A stretch of 64,000 nucleotides of DNA from Coenobita brevimanus (GCA_032717465.1 CM064713.1:7735001-7799000); one strand, 5' to 3'. Positions 52,159 to 62,435 are shown, numbered from the stretch's first letter. Notes: generated from the sequence alone by a model not told the origin. Program-made: numbers and translations.

Positions 52159-53756
52159 CCTGTCCTATCACTCTGGTACGGCCTGTGGACCCTCCAGGGA
52201 AACGTTGTCTGTGGCATTTTGGAGCGGCGGATTGTGAGGCCCTCAGGCAGTACTTCTTTGATTTTCCTTGGAATGATTATTGCTTCCATGGCCGGGAGCC
52301 ATCTGAGTGTGCCTGGTGCATTACAGAGTTTATTCTCTCGGGCATGGAAGCATACATTCCTTTCTCATATCCTTTGACTAACGCAAGAAAGCCTTGGTTT
52401 AATCACGCTTGTTCTAATGCTGTCCGCAACAAGGAGAGGGCCTACAAAAGGTACCGGAGCCAACCCTCCCCTGAAGCACATCATCTTTACGTTTCTGCCC
52501 GGAATCGTGCTAAGTCTGTTCTTCGGTCTGCTAAAAATAATTTGATCCGTACTAAATGCTCTCAACTCTCCAACTCGAATTCTTCCCACTCCTTCTGGCA
52601 CCTTGCCAAAAACCTTTCTAACAACTTTACCTCATCATCCTTCCCTCCTCTTTTCTACTCTGATGGTTCTGTAGCTATTTCTTCTACTGATAAAGCAGAT
52701 CTCTTCACACAGACTTTCTCCTCTAATTCCACCTTAGACGATTCCAGTGCTGTTCCTCCATCACTTCCCGCCTCTGACTTCCTCATGGCTGACATTAAAA
52801 TTTCTTCAGCTGATGTATTTTGTCCCATCACTGGCCTCAATACTAACAACGCATATGGATCTGATGGAGTCCCTCCTGTTGTTCTCAAGAACTGTGCTTC
52901 TGTGCTTACACCCTGCCTAGGAGGGCTCTTTCACCTTTGTCTGTCAACTTGTGCCTTTCCTTCTTGCTGGAAATTTGCTCTCATTCGGCCAGTCCCAGGG
53001 AGGGGTGACCATTCCCAACCCTCCAACTATCATCCAATTGCTTTGGTGTTATGTGTTTCAGGGGTTTTCGAGTCAATTCTCAATAGAAAAATTTTAAAGC
53101 ATCTTTCCTATCACAACCTTCTTTCTGATAATCAATACGGGTTCCGTCAGGGACGCTCCACTGGCGATCTTCTCACCTACCTTTCAGACTCCTGGTCATC
53201 CTCCTTTCGGGACTTTGACGAAAGCTTTGCCATTGCACTTCACATCTCAAAGGCTTTCGATCGAGTCTGGCATAAATCTTTATTTTCCAAACTGCCCTCT
53301 TACGGTTTCTATCCTTCTGTCTTTGCCTTCATCGCTAGCTTCCTTTCTGGTCGTTCTATAGCCGCTGTTGTAGACGGCCATCGTTCTTCTCCTAGATCTA
53401 TCAACTGTGGTGTTCCTCAGGGCTCTGTCCTATCACCAACTCTCTTCCTTTTATTCATCAATGACCTTCTAAGCTGTACATCTAACCCTATCCACTCATA
53501 CGCTGATGACTCCACCCTTCACCTTTCCATTCGGTTCGCACAACGCCCATCTCAGCAGTTACTTCAACAAACAAGGGATGAGGCTATAGCACACCTAATG
53601 TCTGACTTGGCTCATATCTCTGACTGGGGTAAAAATAATCTTGTTGTTTTTAATGCATCTAAGACTCAGTTCTTACACCTATCAACCTGTCAAAATCTTC
53701 CACAGGTATACCCACTAATGTTTAATAATATTCAGCTTAATCCTGCATCACCCTAG
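52065..53756 (+). CDS. Jockey-like LINE reverse transcriptase
   Basis: 563 open codons. Order: end of the endonuclease, basic linker (RSQPSPEAHHLYVSARNRAK), LNTNNAYGSDGVPPVVLKNC, IRPVPGRGDHSQPSNYHPIA, NQYGFRQGRSTGDLLTYLSD, LHISKAFDRVWHKSLFSKLP (first Asp), CGVPQGSVLSPTLFLLFIND, IHSYADDSTLHLSI (YADD active site). It ends at TAG (53755-53757); the same frame then resumes at 53760 with the C-terminal domain. It would reverse-transcribe LINE RNA at a nicked target. Confidence 0.85.
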   Translation: MLDLFLTTNPSAYTVNLFFPLGSSDHNLITLTCPITLVRPVDPPGKRCLWHFGAADCEALRQYFFDFPWNDYCFHGREPSECAWCITEFILSGMEAYIPFSYPLTNARKPWFNHACSNAVRNKERAYKRYRSQPSPEAHHLYVSARNRAKSVLRSAKNNLIRTKCSQLSNSNSSHSFWHLAKNLSNNFTSSSFPPLFYSDGSVAISSTDKADLFTQTFSSNSTLDDSSAVPPSLPASDFLMADIKISSADVFCPITGLNTNNAYGSDGVPPVVLKNCASVLTPCLGGLFHLCLSTCAFPSCWKFALIRPVPGRGDHSQPSNYHPIALVLCVSGVFESILNRKILKHLSYHNLLSDNQYGFRQGRSTGDLLTYLSDSWSSSFRDFDESFAIALHISKAFDRVWHKSLFSKLPSYGFYPSVFAFIASFLSGRSIAAVVDGHRSSPRSINCGVPQGSVLSPTLFLLFINDLLSCTSNPIHSYADDSTLHLSIRFAQRPSQQLLQQTRDEAIAHLMSDLAHISDWGKNNLVVFNASKTQFLHLSTCQNLPQVYPLMFNNIQLNPASP

Positions 53757-53759
53757 AAC

Positions 53760-54140
53760 ATGCTTGGGGTTTCATTTACTCAGGACTTATCTTGGAAAGA
53801 TCATATTACATCTCTTGTAAAATCTGCTTCCAAGAGATTGGGTGTGCTAAGCCAACTCTGTTCTTTCTTTACCCCTGCACAATTGTTGACTCTATACAGG
53901 GGTTTTATCCACCCCTGTGTGGAGTACAGCTCTCATGTGTGGGGAGGCTCTCCACATACAGCTCATCTCAATAGGGTGGAGTCAAAGACTTTTCGTCTCA
54001 TTAACTCTCCTTCTCTTATTGACTCCCTTCAACCTCTGTCTCTTCGCTGCACTGTTGCATCTTTATTTCTTTTCTGTCGCTACTTTAATGGTCACTGTTC
54101 CTCTGAACTGTCTGCATGCATTCCTCGACCTCTACGATGA
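53760..54140 (+). pseudogene. Jockey-like LINE C-terminal domain
   Basis: 126 codons in the same frame as RT: LGVSFTQDLSWKDHITSLVK, SASKRLGVLSQLCSFFTPAQ, LLTLYRGFIHPCVEYSSHVW, GGSPHTAHLNRVESKTFRLI. This is the usual tail of the family. It stops at TGA 54138-54140 within the Pro-rich end. Confidence 0.8.
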
Positions 54141-54445
54141 GCGCGTAGCACCGATCTAGCAGCAGACTCTCATCCTTTTTCTGTCCAACTCTCTAATGCA
54201 TGAGTTAACCGTTACTCCCAGTCCTTCATTTATGCAACAGGTCAGCTCTGGAATGTCTCTCTCTGTCTGTATTTCCTGCTGCCTATGATCTCCAGTCTTT
54301 CAAACGCAGTGTTTCCAGGCATCTCGAAATGAATGAATCTTGAATTTGTCTCTCTCTTCTATTTTGTTTTTCTCTTGGAGGGAACTCTTATTGCGGGCTC
54401 ATGGCCTCTGGTTCTTTTTTCCTCGCATTAAAAGAAAAAAAAAAT

Positions 54446-54900
54446 ATGGAACACACAAAACAAGATATTTGCATTTATGAAAACCATCATGGCCACCAAC
54501 CTGCTTCACGTCCTCCAGTTCATTCTGACTCATGGTCGTATCTCATTTGTCTCTTATTTTTTCTCAAATTCCACTATTAATAATTTATTGCATAACACAG
54601 TACAATTTAAGCAAGCCTTGGGCACAATAAGTCATAAGTACTGGAGAAGTAAGTCTTCTTACGTAACCATTCCGACCCACTTGGCTCACTCTACTCTACC
54701 CCCCACTTTGCCGGTTGTTTATCATCATTCAGCACCTGGTGAAGGATTCTTCAGAGCAAATCCTTCAAAGTCATTACCCGTTATCTTCAGGGTCATCATC
54801 AAGGAACAGTGAATCATCCCCTTGGTTGTCTTTGCCGGCAGGAACCGAATCATGGATGGGAATTGGAGGTGTAGCTTGTACCTTGCATTCCATGTGGTGT
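54446..54900. repeat. Third unit of the 185-bp tandem repeat, and unassigned sequence
   Basis: 54446-54630 has 'ttattgcataacacagtaca' and other words of the units before the LINE. From 54630 to 54900 there is no recognised gene. The minus strand holds a short acidic stretch, DSVPAGKDNQGDDSLFLDDD, at about 54850-54780. Confidence 0.5.
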
Positions 54901-54902
54901 GC

Positions 54903-55535
54903 TTAATTTTAAGCATTTTTCAAATACTGTACTGTACACTTTATACACCTTAATTTTTACAATCTTACAAACAAACATGTTCACTTTGTATATTACACTT
55001 ATCACTTGTCATATATCAGGGACTTTGGGGAAATGATGTGGGGGGAAATGATATGGGTTGACTGAGGCAGAGCACGGAGGAATTATAGTGACGCTGCCAG
55101 CCCATCACCAACTGACAAACGAACACACAAACAGCTTGCCTTGTGATTAAACCTTGATGTCTTAAACATATATTATTATTAATATTAATGCAGACCCCTT
55201 TTCTAATTTTTTAGCATTTAGAAAGTAATTTGTTGATATAACTTAATTTTACACACTTTTCAAATACTTATACTGTACTGTACACTTTATGCACCATATT
55301 ACTTACGATTTTACAAACTGAAGATGTTTCACTTTGTATATTTCACTTATCACTCGTCACCCTCGAGCAGTATGTCAGTGACTTCCAGGGAAATGATGTG
55401 GGTCAGACTGAGGCCAGAGAACGGGGGCACAATAATGATGCCGCCAGCCCACCACCAACCACTGCACGAACACACAAACCGCAGCGACAGCATGGCTGCC
55501 TCACCCTGAGATTAGGCAATCCTAACAACTTTTAG
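54903..55535. repeat. Imperfect tandem duplication, unit about 340 bp
   Basis: Both halves share 'actgtactgtacactttat', 'cactttgtatat', 'ggaaatgatgtggg', 'ccagcccaccaccaac/ccagcccatcaccaac' and 'cgaacacacaaac'. Unit 1 is about 54903-55240; unit 2 about 55242-55535. No ORF. Confidence 0.7.
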
Positions 55536-55557
55536 CTTTTTCGGAGTTTTTGATATA

Positions 55558-56396
55558 CAGTATATAATCCCTCTACTATCCGATGTAATAGAGCCAAAGG
55601 CATGTTCGAAAACTGGGTCCGTCCAGAAAGTGGGCCCCTGCCTCCTGGACTGGTACTTATGGACCCTAACCCAGTCTAACTCAGAAAACCACCTACATAA
55701 CTCTCTACGGGACATGCATAGCGCCTATTCTAAGACCCTATTCACACAAATAAGGGACGGAAAGTATGATATAAATGAAAAGGAACCAGAGAATGAGGAA
55801 TTAGAAGTGAGCATCAAAAATATTTAGCAGTGTATGGGGTACTTTAACATGTCCATGGCCGTTCATTACGAAGGTTAACCCGTCTCCTCCAAGGCTCTGG
55901 CAGTAGTGAAAATGCTCTTGAAGCACATACAGTGATCAGTGTTGTGCTGCACTTAATCCTGTGCACTATGAATTATAACTGTTTAACACTGCACATTCTG
56001 TTCTTGATTGCACCACACCAGTTTCAACTGCCAGTTTACACTCTGTACTTAATCTTTGCACCCTGAATTCTAATTTCATAACACTGCACAACACTGTAAA
56101 TTCCCATGTAGTCTAATGGTGAGGTATTGCAGTTTATTCACTGTTTATTCACAGAAACGAGCACGTGCGGCATCCATTGAATGAACATGTAGTCAGGACA
56201 GTAGTTAGGTAGTAACTGGGAAGGGAGGGGGGGGAAGCAAACAGCGAGCGTAAACACAGCTGTTCGGCACTGCACACCAATTTCAAAGTACAATGTCTTT
56301 TTTTTCTTGGGGGGGGGGGTCCAAAGGCCCAGGCCCAAAATGTTTGTTAAGTGGGGAGTCCGGATAGTGGGCGTCTGGATAGTATAGGTATTACTG
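55558..56396. mobile_element. Tigger-type MITE (about 840 bp)
   Basis: The left end CAG ... TAATCCCTCTACTATCCG follows TA (a TATA insertion sits in the end); the right end is 'ggatagtataggtattactg'. The interior matches 39933-40750 and the outer element at 32639 and 34676-34990. The family consensus contains 'gccaaaggcatgttc'. No ORF. Confidence 0.75.
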
Positions 56397-56472
56397 TGTA
56401 AGAAATCATTCCAGTCGGCTCCTTGACTCCGAAAAAAACAAATTCCAGTCTACTGAAGTCCGTTGTAGTGAG
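56397..56472. mobile_element. Right end of another Tigger-like element
   Basis: The words 'actgaagtccgttgtagtga' and 'ggtcatactgta' resemble the right end of Tigger-like elements (reverse: CAGTATGACCTCACTACAAC). Its left side is missing. Confidence 0.4.
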
Positions 56473-56967
56473 GTCATACTGTACGTAGAATTTACTGCGC
56501 TTTATCATGGTTCTTACAAGAAATCGATACGTCCAATACTTTTCAAGTAAATGGACGACAAAGGTAGAATACTCCTCCGAGCGCTGCATAGTTTTATCGC
56601 AGGCGAGATAAAAACACTCTCTTCCCTCGCCTTTACCTAAAAAATATGCTCCCAATGCCCCCCCCCCACACACACACACACACCTTTTTTTTTTTTTTAC
56701 AGGTGTTTATTTTTATATGCTTCCTCATGATGTTTGCAAAACATCGGCGTGACTATTACCTGGACGAAAGAGAGCAACATACCTCCAAGTGCACTTTCAG
56801 TTTTTCCTGCCTCACCCACACCTACATATTTTTGCTCGGTAGAGGTTTTATTTTGTTTTATTCAAAATCTACATGTAAAATATCCGAAGGTTTTTTATAG
56901 TCCTATACGAAACTCGACATGACCACTAGTCTTTTTGCTAGTTACTGATACTGAAGCTGTACTTTCA
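56473..56967. mobile_element. TTAA-a element copy 3, part 1
   Basis: Reverse complement of about 10880-11370 in copy 1, including 'ctttatcatggttctta' and 'cgacatgaccactagtcttt', up to 'gaagctgtactttcat'. It is cut by RTE-1 and continues at 60228. The left end is not found. Confidence 0.75.
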
Positions 56968-57001
56968 TGTCTATCTATCTATCTATCTATAGCCCGACGC
57001 C

Positions 57002-58762
57002 CTAATCCCGCAAAGGGTGGCCGCAGACAAAACGCCTCCAAGTCACTCTGTCACCCACCATTTGACTCCCCTCCCCCCAGCTCACCCCCCCCTCCCTCAT
57101 ATACCTCTCAACTCCATCCCTCCACCTCATCCTCGGTCTACCCCTCCCTCCCTCCACCTCACCTACATACACCCTCTTAGTCAGTCTTTCATTCTCCATC
57201 CTCTCCACATGTCCAAACCACCTCAGTGTATTTCTCCTAATCTTTTCAACCACATCCACATCTACCCCACAACGTTCCTTCACTTCTTCATTCGTCAACC
57301 TGTCCCTCCACGTCACTCCACATGCTCCTCTCAAGTGGCTCATTTCCACTGCTCTCACTCTTGACTTGTTCCCTTCTTGCAAGGTCCACGCCTCGCTTCC
57401 ATACGTCAGGGTAGGGATCACAATACCATCATGCAGTGACTTCTTAACTTCCATACTCACCTCCCTATTTCTCATCACTGCTTTCAGTGTACCAACAACC
57501 TTCCTTCCCTGCTGTACCCTTTCATTTACTTCATCCCCCAAAGTTCCATCCTTACTCATCACACTACCCAAGTACTTGAATGCACTCACATTCTCCATAT
57601 CCTCACCATCCAACCTCACTGCACACTCAGTGACTTCATTCCTCTCAAACACCGTAACTTTACTTTTGTTTACATTAACTTTCAGCTTCCTCCTCCTACT
57701 CACTGTCCCAAATTCATTCACCAAACCTTGCAACTCCCATTCATCTTCACTCAACAATACTGTATCATCAGCAAACAGCAACACCGGAAGCTTCCAAATC
57801 TCACCCTCATTCATTAGGGCCACCCCCACATCCACTGCCCTACCTTGAACCTCCTTTACAACCCCATCCATATATATATTAAACAGCCATGGAGACATTA
57901 CACACCCCTGTTTCAGTCCCACACTGAGATCAAAGAACTCACTCAGCTCACCATCCACTCGCACCGTAGCCCTAGCTCCCTCATACATACTCTTCACAGC
58001 ACTCAACAATTTCCCCTCCACTCCATATATTCTTAATACCTTCCACATACCTTGCCTATCTATTCTGTCATAAGCTTTCTCCAAGTCCATGAAGGCAGCA
58101 TACACTTTCCTTCCCTTCTCTAGATACTTCTCCACTAAACATCTTAGAACAAATATCTGGTCTACACACCCTTTTCCCTTCCTAAATCCCCCTTGTTCTT
58201 CTCCAACTAGCTCCTCTGTCATATGCCTAACCCTATCAATGAGTATTCTACCATATATTTTACCAGTCACACTAAGAAGGCAAATACCCCTATGGTTACC
58301 ACATCCTTCTCTCTCCCCTTTTCCTTTGTACAGAGGAACAATTATACCTGATTTCCAGTCCTCTGGAACCCTTCCCTCTTCCCAAGCCAATCTACACAAC
58401 TTCCATATCCACTCCACAACAATCTCACCCCCATACCTAAGCATTTCACCACACACTCCATCAATTCCTGGGGCCTTTCCCAGCTTAATCTTCTTCATCG
58501 CTTCCACTACTTCCGACCTACTGATCTCTTCCTCCCTCCTCTCATCTCTTCTTCTCCCAGCCATTCCCCAACCACTTATACTCACACTGCTCTCACTGTC
58601 TACATTCAACAAATCCTCAAAGTGCTCCTTCCATCTCCTCACTTTCTCTCTCTTCTCCACCAACAATCTATTATTCCTATCCTTCACTCCCCTACTATTT
58701 CCCCTTTCACACTGCCTTACTTTCTTTATCTCCTTCCAAAACAATTTCTTACTCTCCTCCAT
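57002..58762 (-). CDS. RTE-1 reverse transcriptase, 586-codon open frame
   Basis: The longest LINE ORF in the window. Positions by residue: KAPGIDGVCGEML (96-108), IVPLYKGKGEREGCGNHRGI (141-160), EEQGGFRKGKGCVD (188-201), AFMDLEKAYDRID (223-235; first Asp), VGLKQGCVMSPWLFNIYMDG (281-300), LLFADDTVLLSED (328-340; catalytic Asp pair), then VNVNKSKVTVFE, FKYLGSVMSKDG, GSEAWTLQEGN, RWFGHVERM, GGRGRPRMRWRDG and the C-terminus FVCGHPLRD. The stop lies about 25 bases before the tail. RT activity looks plausible for this ORF, but the upstream endonuclease is broken. Confidence 0.9.
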   Translation of the reverse strand: MEESKKLFWKEIKKVRQCERGNSRGVKDRNNRLLVEKREKVRRWKEHFEDLLNVDSESSVSISGWGMAGRRRDERREEEISRSEVVEAMKKIKLGKAPGIDGVCGEMLRYGGEIVVEWIWKLCRLAWEEGRVPEDWKSGIIVPLYKGKGEREGCGNHRGICLLSVTGKIYGRILIDRVRHMTEELVGEEQGGFRKGKGCVDQIFVLRCLVEKYLEKGRKVYAAFMDLEKAYDRIDRQGMWKVLRIYGVEGKLLSAVKSMYEGARATVRVDGELSEFFDLSVGLKQGCVMSPWLFNIYMDGVVKEVQGRAVDVGVALMNEGEIWKLPVLLFADDTVLLSEDEWELQGLVNEFGTVSRRRKLKVNVNKSKVTVFERNEVTECAVRLDGEDMENVSAFKYLGSVMSKDGTLGDEVNERVQQGRKVVGTLKAVMRNREVSMEVKKSLHDGIVIPTLTYGSEAWTLQEGNKSRVRAVEMSHLRGACGVTWRDRLTNEEVKERCGVDVDVVEKIRRNTLRWFGHVERMENERLTKRVYVGEVEGGRGRPRMRWRDGVERYMREGGVSWGEGSQMVGDRVTWRRFVCGHPLRD

Positions 58763-60004
58763 TTCACACTCAGATTCCTCCCAAACTCTTCATCCACTTT
58801 CTTCTTACTCTCCTTCACCAGTCTCTTAACCTCCCTTCTCCTGCTCACATATACCTCTCTCTTCTCTCTCTCATCTTCTCCCCTACCTCTACTCGCCAAC
58901 CATTCACCATATGCCTTCTTCTTTTGTTCCACAGCTCGTTTCACCTCATCATTCCACCATGCTGTCCCTTGCACACCCTTGCATCTCCTCCTCACTCCAC
59001 AAACCGCCTCACACGCTGCGCTTATCTCTTCCGTGAATATCTTACATACGTCTTCCACCCTTCCATCTGCTCTAGCTCATACCTTCCCAATCTTTCTTCC
59101 ACTATGCTCTTATACTCTGTCCTTTCTCACTATCTTGCAATTTCTCCACTCTTCTCACAGCAGCTGCTTCTCCTCCTGTCTTCCCCTTCGCCTCCTCAAC
59201 CACTTTCTTTGCAGCTCTACCTTGGCCATCACTAAGTGATGGTCTGAGACTCCATTCCCCACCCTCTCCACACTCTCTTGCATCCAACACTTGTCTTCTC
59301 ATTCGCTCATCCACACACACGTAGTCTATCATTTCCTTTCGTTCAACAAGTTCACCATCCATCCTCCTCATTACTCTCCATGTATACCGGTGGATCATCT
59401 TATGACGAAAGTAGGTGTTGGCTATTGCCAACCCCTTACCAGCACAGATGTCCACCAAAGCACTACCATTCCCATCTACTTCAGCTGGCACACCCCACTG
59501 ACCAACCACTCCATCCACTCGTACATTCCCAACTTTGCCATTCATGTCTCCAATCAACAGCACTCTCTCGCTCCTCTCAAACTTGTCCATACATGCTTCT
59601 ACTCTACTTCAAAACTCATCTTTCACTCTTGCCACTCGATCCTCTGTTGGAGCATACACACATACAATCACCCATGCTTGTATACCTACTTTCATCCTCA
59701 CCCATACAATCCTTGCACCCACTGTTCCATACTCTCTTATATTCTCCTTCCACTTCTTGCTTATCATCAGACATACTCCCTCTCTTGCCCTCTCATTCTC
59801 ACTGACTCCCGCACATATACCTACACCGTATTCCCATTCTCTCATCCTTTCACCTTTCCATTTAGTTTCAGTCAATCCACATATATCCACTTTTGCATCC
59901 TCAAGCACCTGGACAATCTCTCTCTCTTTCACTTCATCATTCATTCCTCTCACATTCCACGTTCCTAACCTCAGAATGTCCTTTGTCCGTTCCTTAGTCG
60001 TCAA
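58726..60004 (-). pseudogene. RTE-1 endonuclease and linker
   Basis: Three overlapping or adjacent minus-strand frames. 60004-59609: LGTWNVRGMNDEVKEREIVQ, LTETKWKGERMRE (catalytic Glu), IVWVRMKVGIQAWVIVCVYA. 59590-59102: LIGDMNGKVGNVRVDGVVGQ (GDMN box), FRHKMIHRYTWRVMRRMDGE, IDYVCVDERMRRQVLDAREC; SDG appears in place of SDH near 59240. 59058-58726: VQGTAWWNDEVKRAVEQKKK. Frameshifts near 59600, 59100 and 58760 make it inactive. Confidence 0.8.
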
Positions 60005-60173
60005 CGTATGGTCCGTCCGGGTCCGAGGCGCTTTATTTGCTTTTTTAGTTAGTTCTTTTTATGGGGTGGGGCACTAACCCACCACCAACCCTTTTAGTCG
60101 CCTCGTACGACAAGCAGGGATACTGGGGGAGTATTCTTGAAACCCCCCCTACCCCCAGGGGGTGAGACTCCAC

Positions 60174-60237
60174 GTGGTTAGGTTTGAACTCGGTACACCT
60201 GTTGTAGAGTTCCAGGCCGCTCCACCTTACTTCATCT
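60174..60237 (-). promoter_or_regulatory. tRNA-like Pol III A- and B-box pair at the RTE-1 5' end
   Basis: In LINE sense the sequence reads TGGAGCGGCCTGG (A-box-like) and, about 30 bases on, GAGTTCAAACC (B-box-like, compare GGTTCRANYCC). The spacing fits a tRNA-derived internal promoter. It may be native to the LINE or a fused tRNA-type SINE head. No cloverleaf is claimed. Confidence 0.5.
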
Positions 60238-60395
60238 CATATGTATATATATAGAAAACAATGCTTATTTGTGCAAGAAATATAGAAATACTGAAATAGG
60301 TCTTTATTCAAATCAAAAAAATTCAGAAACTCACTTCCTCCAGGGATGTTGAGCTGCTGGCAGGACCCTGAGGGGTTTGAAGATGAGAAGTTACG

Positions 60396-60433
<38 letters not shown>
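60228..60433. mobile_element. TTAA-a element copy 3, part 2
   Basis: 'ttcatctcatatg' then 'tgcttatttgtgcaagaaatat', 'actcacttcctccagggatg' and 'ttgagctgctggcag' match copy 1 at 10880-10740 in reverse. The GT run (60397-60433) corresponds to the CA run of copy 1. The element is cut there by a CR1-like LINE. Confidence 0.75.
60397..60433. repeat. (GT)n microsatellite
   Basis: An uninterrupted GT run of about 36 bases. It marks the junction between TTAA-a copy 3 and the 3' end of the CR1-like LINE, which starts 'atttacctagttgtgatatg'. Confidence 0.95.
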
Positions 60434-60435
<2 letters not shown>

Positions 60436-60470
60436 TTACCTAGTTGTGATATGCAGGAAATGAGCTACAT

Positions 60471-60956
60471 TCATGGGGTCCCATCTCTTTTTCTCAGTAA
60501 GTCAGATTTTGCTTTGAACTCGTTTAAGTTTTTAGACTGGACAATTTCTTTGTCCAGGCTTTTCCACAGGTCTGTGCATCTATATGGAAAGCAGTATTTC
60601 TTGATATCCTTCAAATAACTTGGCTTTTTCAGTTTCATTCCATGCCCTCTTGTTACTGTCCCATCCCATACAAACAGATTATTTTTATCAGTTTTATCTT
60701 GTCCCATCATGGCCTTGAGCACTGCAATCATGTCACCCCTCTCTCTCCTTTCTTTTAGGGAAGGCAGGTCCAGCTCTTCCAGCCTCTCTTCGTAAGACAG
60801 ATCTGTCAGGCTGGGGACCATCTTGGTTGCTGTTCTTTGTATTCTCTCAATCTTATGTATATCTTTTTTCTTGTGTGGGGACCACACTACTGCCACATAT
60901 TCCAACCTGGGGTGGATCATGTCCACTATCAAATTTTTCATCATTTCCTCATCCAT
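60471..60956 (-). pseudogene. CR1-like LINE C-terminal domain
   Basis: 161 codons: MIHPRLEYVAVVWSPHKKKD, IHKIERIQRTATKMVPSLTD, LSYEERLEELDLPSLKERRE, RGDMIAVLKAMMGQDKTDKN and TRGHGMKLKKPSYLKDIKKY. This is the usual tail after the RT. It ends at about 60471 near the 3' end of the element. Confidence 0.8.
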
Positions 60957-61074
60957 GCAATGGAATGCCCTCGTATGTTAGTCAAGAGATTGTACGTCTC
61001 TCAAACAACATTGTTAATGTGTTTTTCTGGTGACAAACTATCTTGCACCAGCACTCCCAAATCTTTCTCTTCTC

Positions 61075-62157
61075 TCAATTTTTGTTTGGTTCATTACCCA
61101 TCATATGATTCAGTGATGGTCTCTTGGCACTCTTGCCCATTTCCAATATTTTACATTTTTTTGCGTTAAATTTCATATCCCACATCTTGCTCCAATATTG
61201 GATCCTATTCAGGTCTTCCTGCAGCACTTTACAGTCTTCCTCAACTCCTACTGTCCTCAGGATCTTTGCATCATCAGCAACTAGACTTGCATAACTGTTC
61301 ATTCCATCTACCATATCATTTACATAAATCAGGAACATTACTGGTGCTGACACCAAGCCCTGTGGGACTCCACTTGTTACTTCCCTCCATCCAGACATCT
61401 TGTCCTTTATTACTCTCTTCATCTGTCTGTCACTCAAGAAGTCTTTCATCCACTCCAGGAGGTTTCCCTTCAGTCCTCCTATGCTTTCCAATTCCACATT
61501 AGTCGCTTGTGGGGTACCTTGTCAAAGGCTTTCTACAAATCTAGATACACGCAATCCACCCAGCTGTCTCTCTCCTGTAGCACGTCAATCGCTCTTGAGT
61601 AAAAGCTCAACAAGTTGAAAACACGTGACCTTCCACTTCTGAATCCAAACTGGCTCTCACCCAATATGTTCATCTCCTTTAGATATTTTATCCATCTGTC
61701 TTTCAGGATTCTCTTGCACAATTTTACGACTACGCTGGTAAGGGACGCTGGTCTATAATTCAGGGGTTCTTCCTTGTTTCCTCCCTTATACATTGGTACC
61801 AAATTGGCCCTCTTCCATTCCCGAGGCACTTTCCCTTCTTCCAGAGAACACACAATTAAATCGTGAATCTTATCTGTCAGTTGTTCTCTGCATTCTTTCA
61901 GTACCCAGGTAGAGATTCCATCTGGTCCTAGGGCTTTTCTTTACATCTTGAGTTTCCAGTAATTTATACACATCCTGCACTTCCACTTTTATGTCTTTTA
62001 TCACTACATTTCTAGTCACACCCTCCCCCTCCACAAAATCCGTTTCTTTAGTGAAAACTGATATGAAACATTTGTTCGTTACTTCAGCTTGCATTGCTGC
62101 ATCTTTGTAGACCTCTCCTTCTACTTTCAGTTGGGGGATTCCTTCCTTTTGTTTCAA
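61075..62157 (-). pseudogene. CR1-like LINE linker and reverse transcriptase
   Basis: 62157-61870: LLETQDVKKSPRTRWNLYLG (the usual 'SPGPDG' box is scrambled by a frame change near 61940). 61853-61533: EGKVPREWKRANLVPMYKGG, NKEEPLNYRPASLTSVVVKL, SQFGFRSGRSRVFNLLSFYS, WVDCVYLDL. 61497-61075: LLEWMKDFLSDRQMKRVIKD, SGVPQGLVSAPVMFLIYVND, LVADDAKILR (ADD active site, FADD changed to VADD), WSKMWDMKFNAKKCKILEMG. Frameshifts near 61860 and 61530. Confidence 0.8.
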
Positions 62158-62435
62158 TTTGCCATTAACACATTAAAACAATTTGTGTTCTTCCTTACAT
62201 TTGTCAATTATATCTTTTTCAAAGTTCTTTTCTCTCTGCATATTCTTGTATATTCATTTCTAGTTCTTTTATATTCTTCCTTTGATTTATTATTACCTCT
62301 CTTTCTCCATTTGTTCAATGCCATGTTCCTTTCCTTTTTTTGCTGTCATGCTCCTTCTGTTAAACCAATCCTTCTTTCTGTTATCTTTCCCACTTACTCG
62401 TGGAACATGTTTCTCCACTCCTGAATTTTAGAGGT

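Larger units (their letters stand above)
51241..54445 (+). mobile_element. Jockey-like LINE, plus copy, near full length
   Basis: 5' leader 'ctctttgctgaactttttcag', endonuclease, reverse transcriptase, and a 3' end 'tttttcctcgcattaaaag' with an A tail. It inserted into the tandem repeat. About 3.2 kb without an ORF1. One frameshift at about 52040 and one in-frame stop at 53755-53757 disable it. Elements of this type (Jockey-like) are, to my knowledge, very abundant in decapods. Confidence 0.9.
56968..60237 (-). mobile_element. RTE-1 LINE, best preserved copy, near full length
   Basis: From the 5' side (60237): tRNA-like head (60237-60174), 5' leader with GACAAGCAGGGATACTGGG on the plus strand and GGTTGGTGGTGGGTTAGTGC in LINE sense, endonuclease (60004-58726 in three frames), RT (58762-57002, one 586-codon frame), 3' end with TCGGGCTATAGATAGATAG. 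It sits in a TTAA-a element; comparing with copy 1 gives the empty site 'actttcttccatctcatatg' and a duplication of about TTCAT. Confidence 0.9.

Noticed and set aside
60174..60237. True tRNA gene
   Set aside because: Only A- and B-box-like words are present; no acceptor stem or anticodon arm could be folded by eye.
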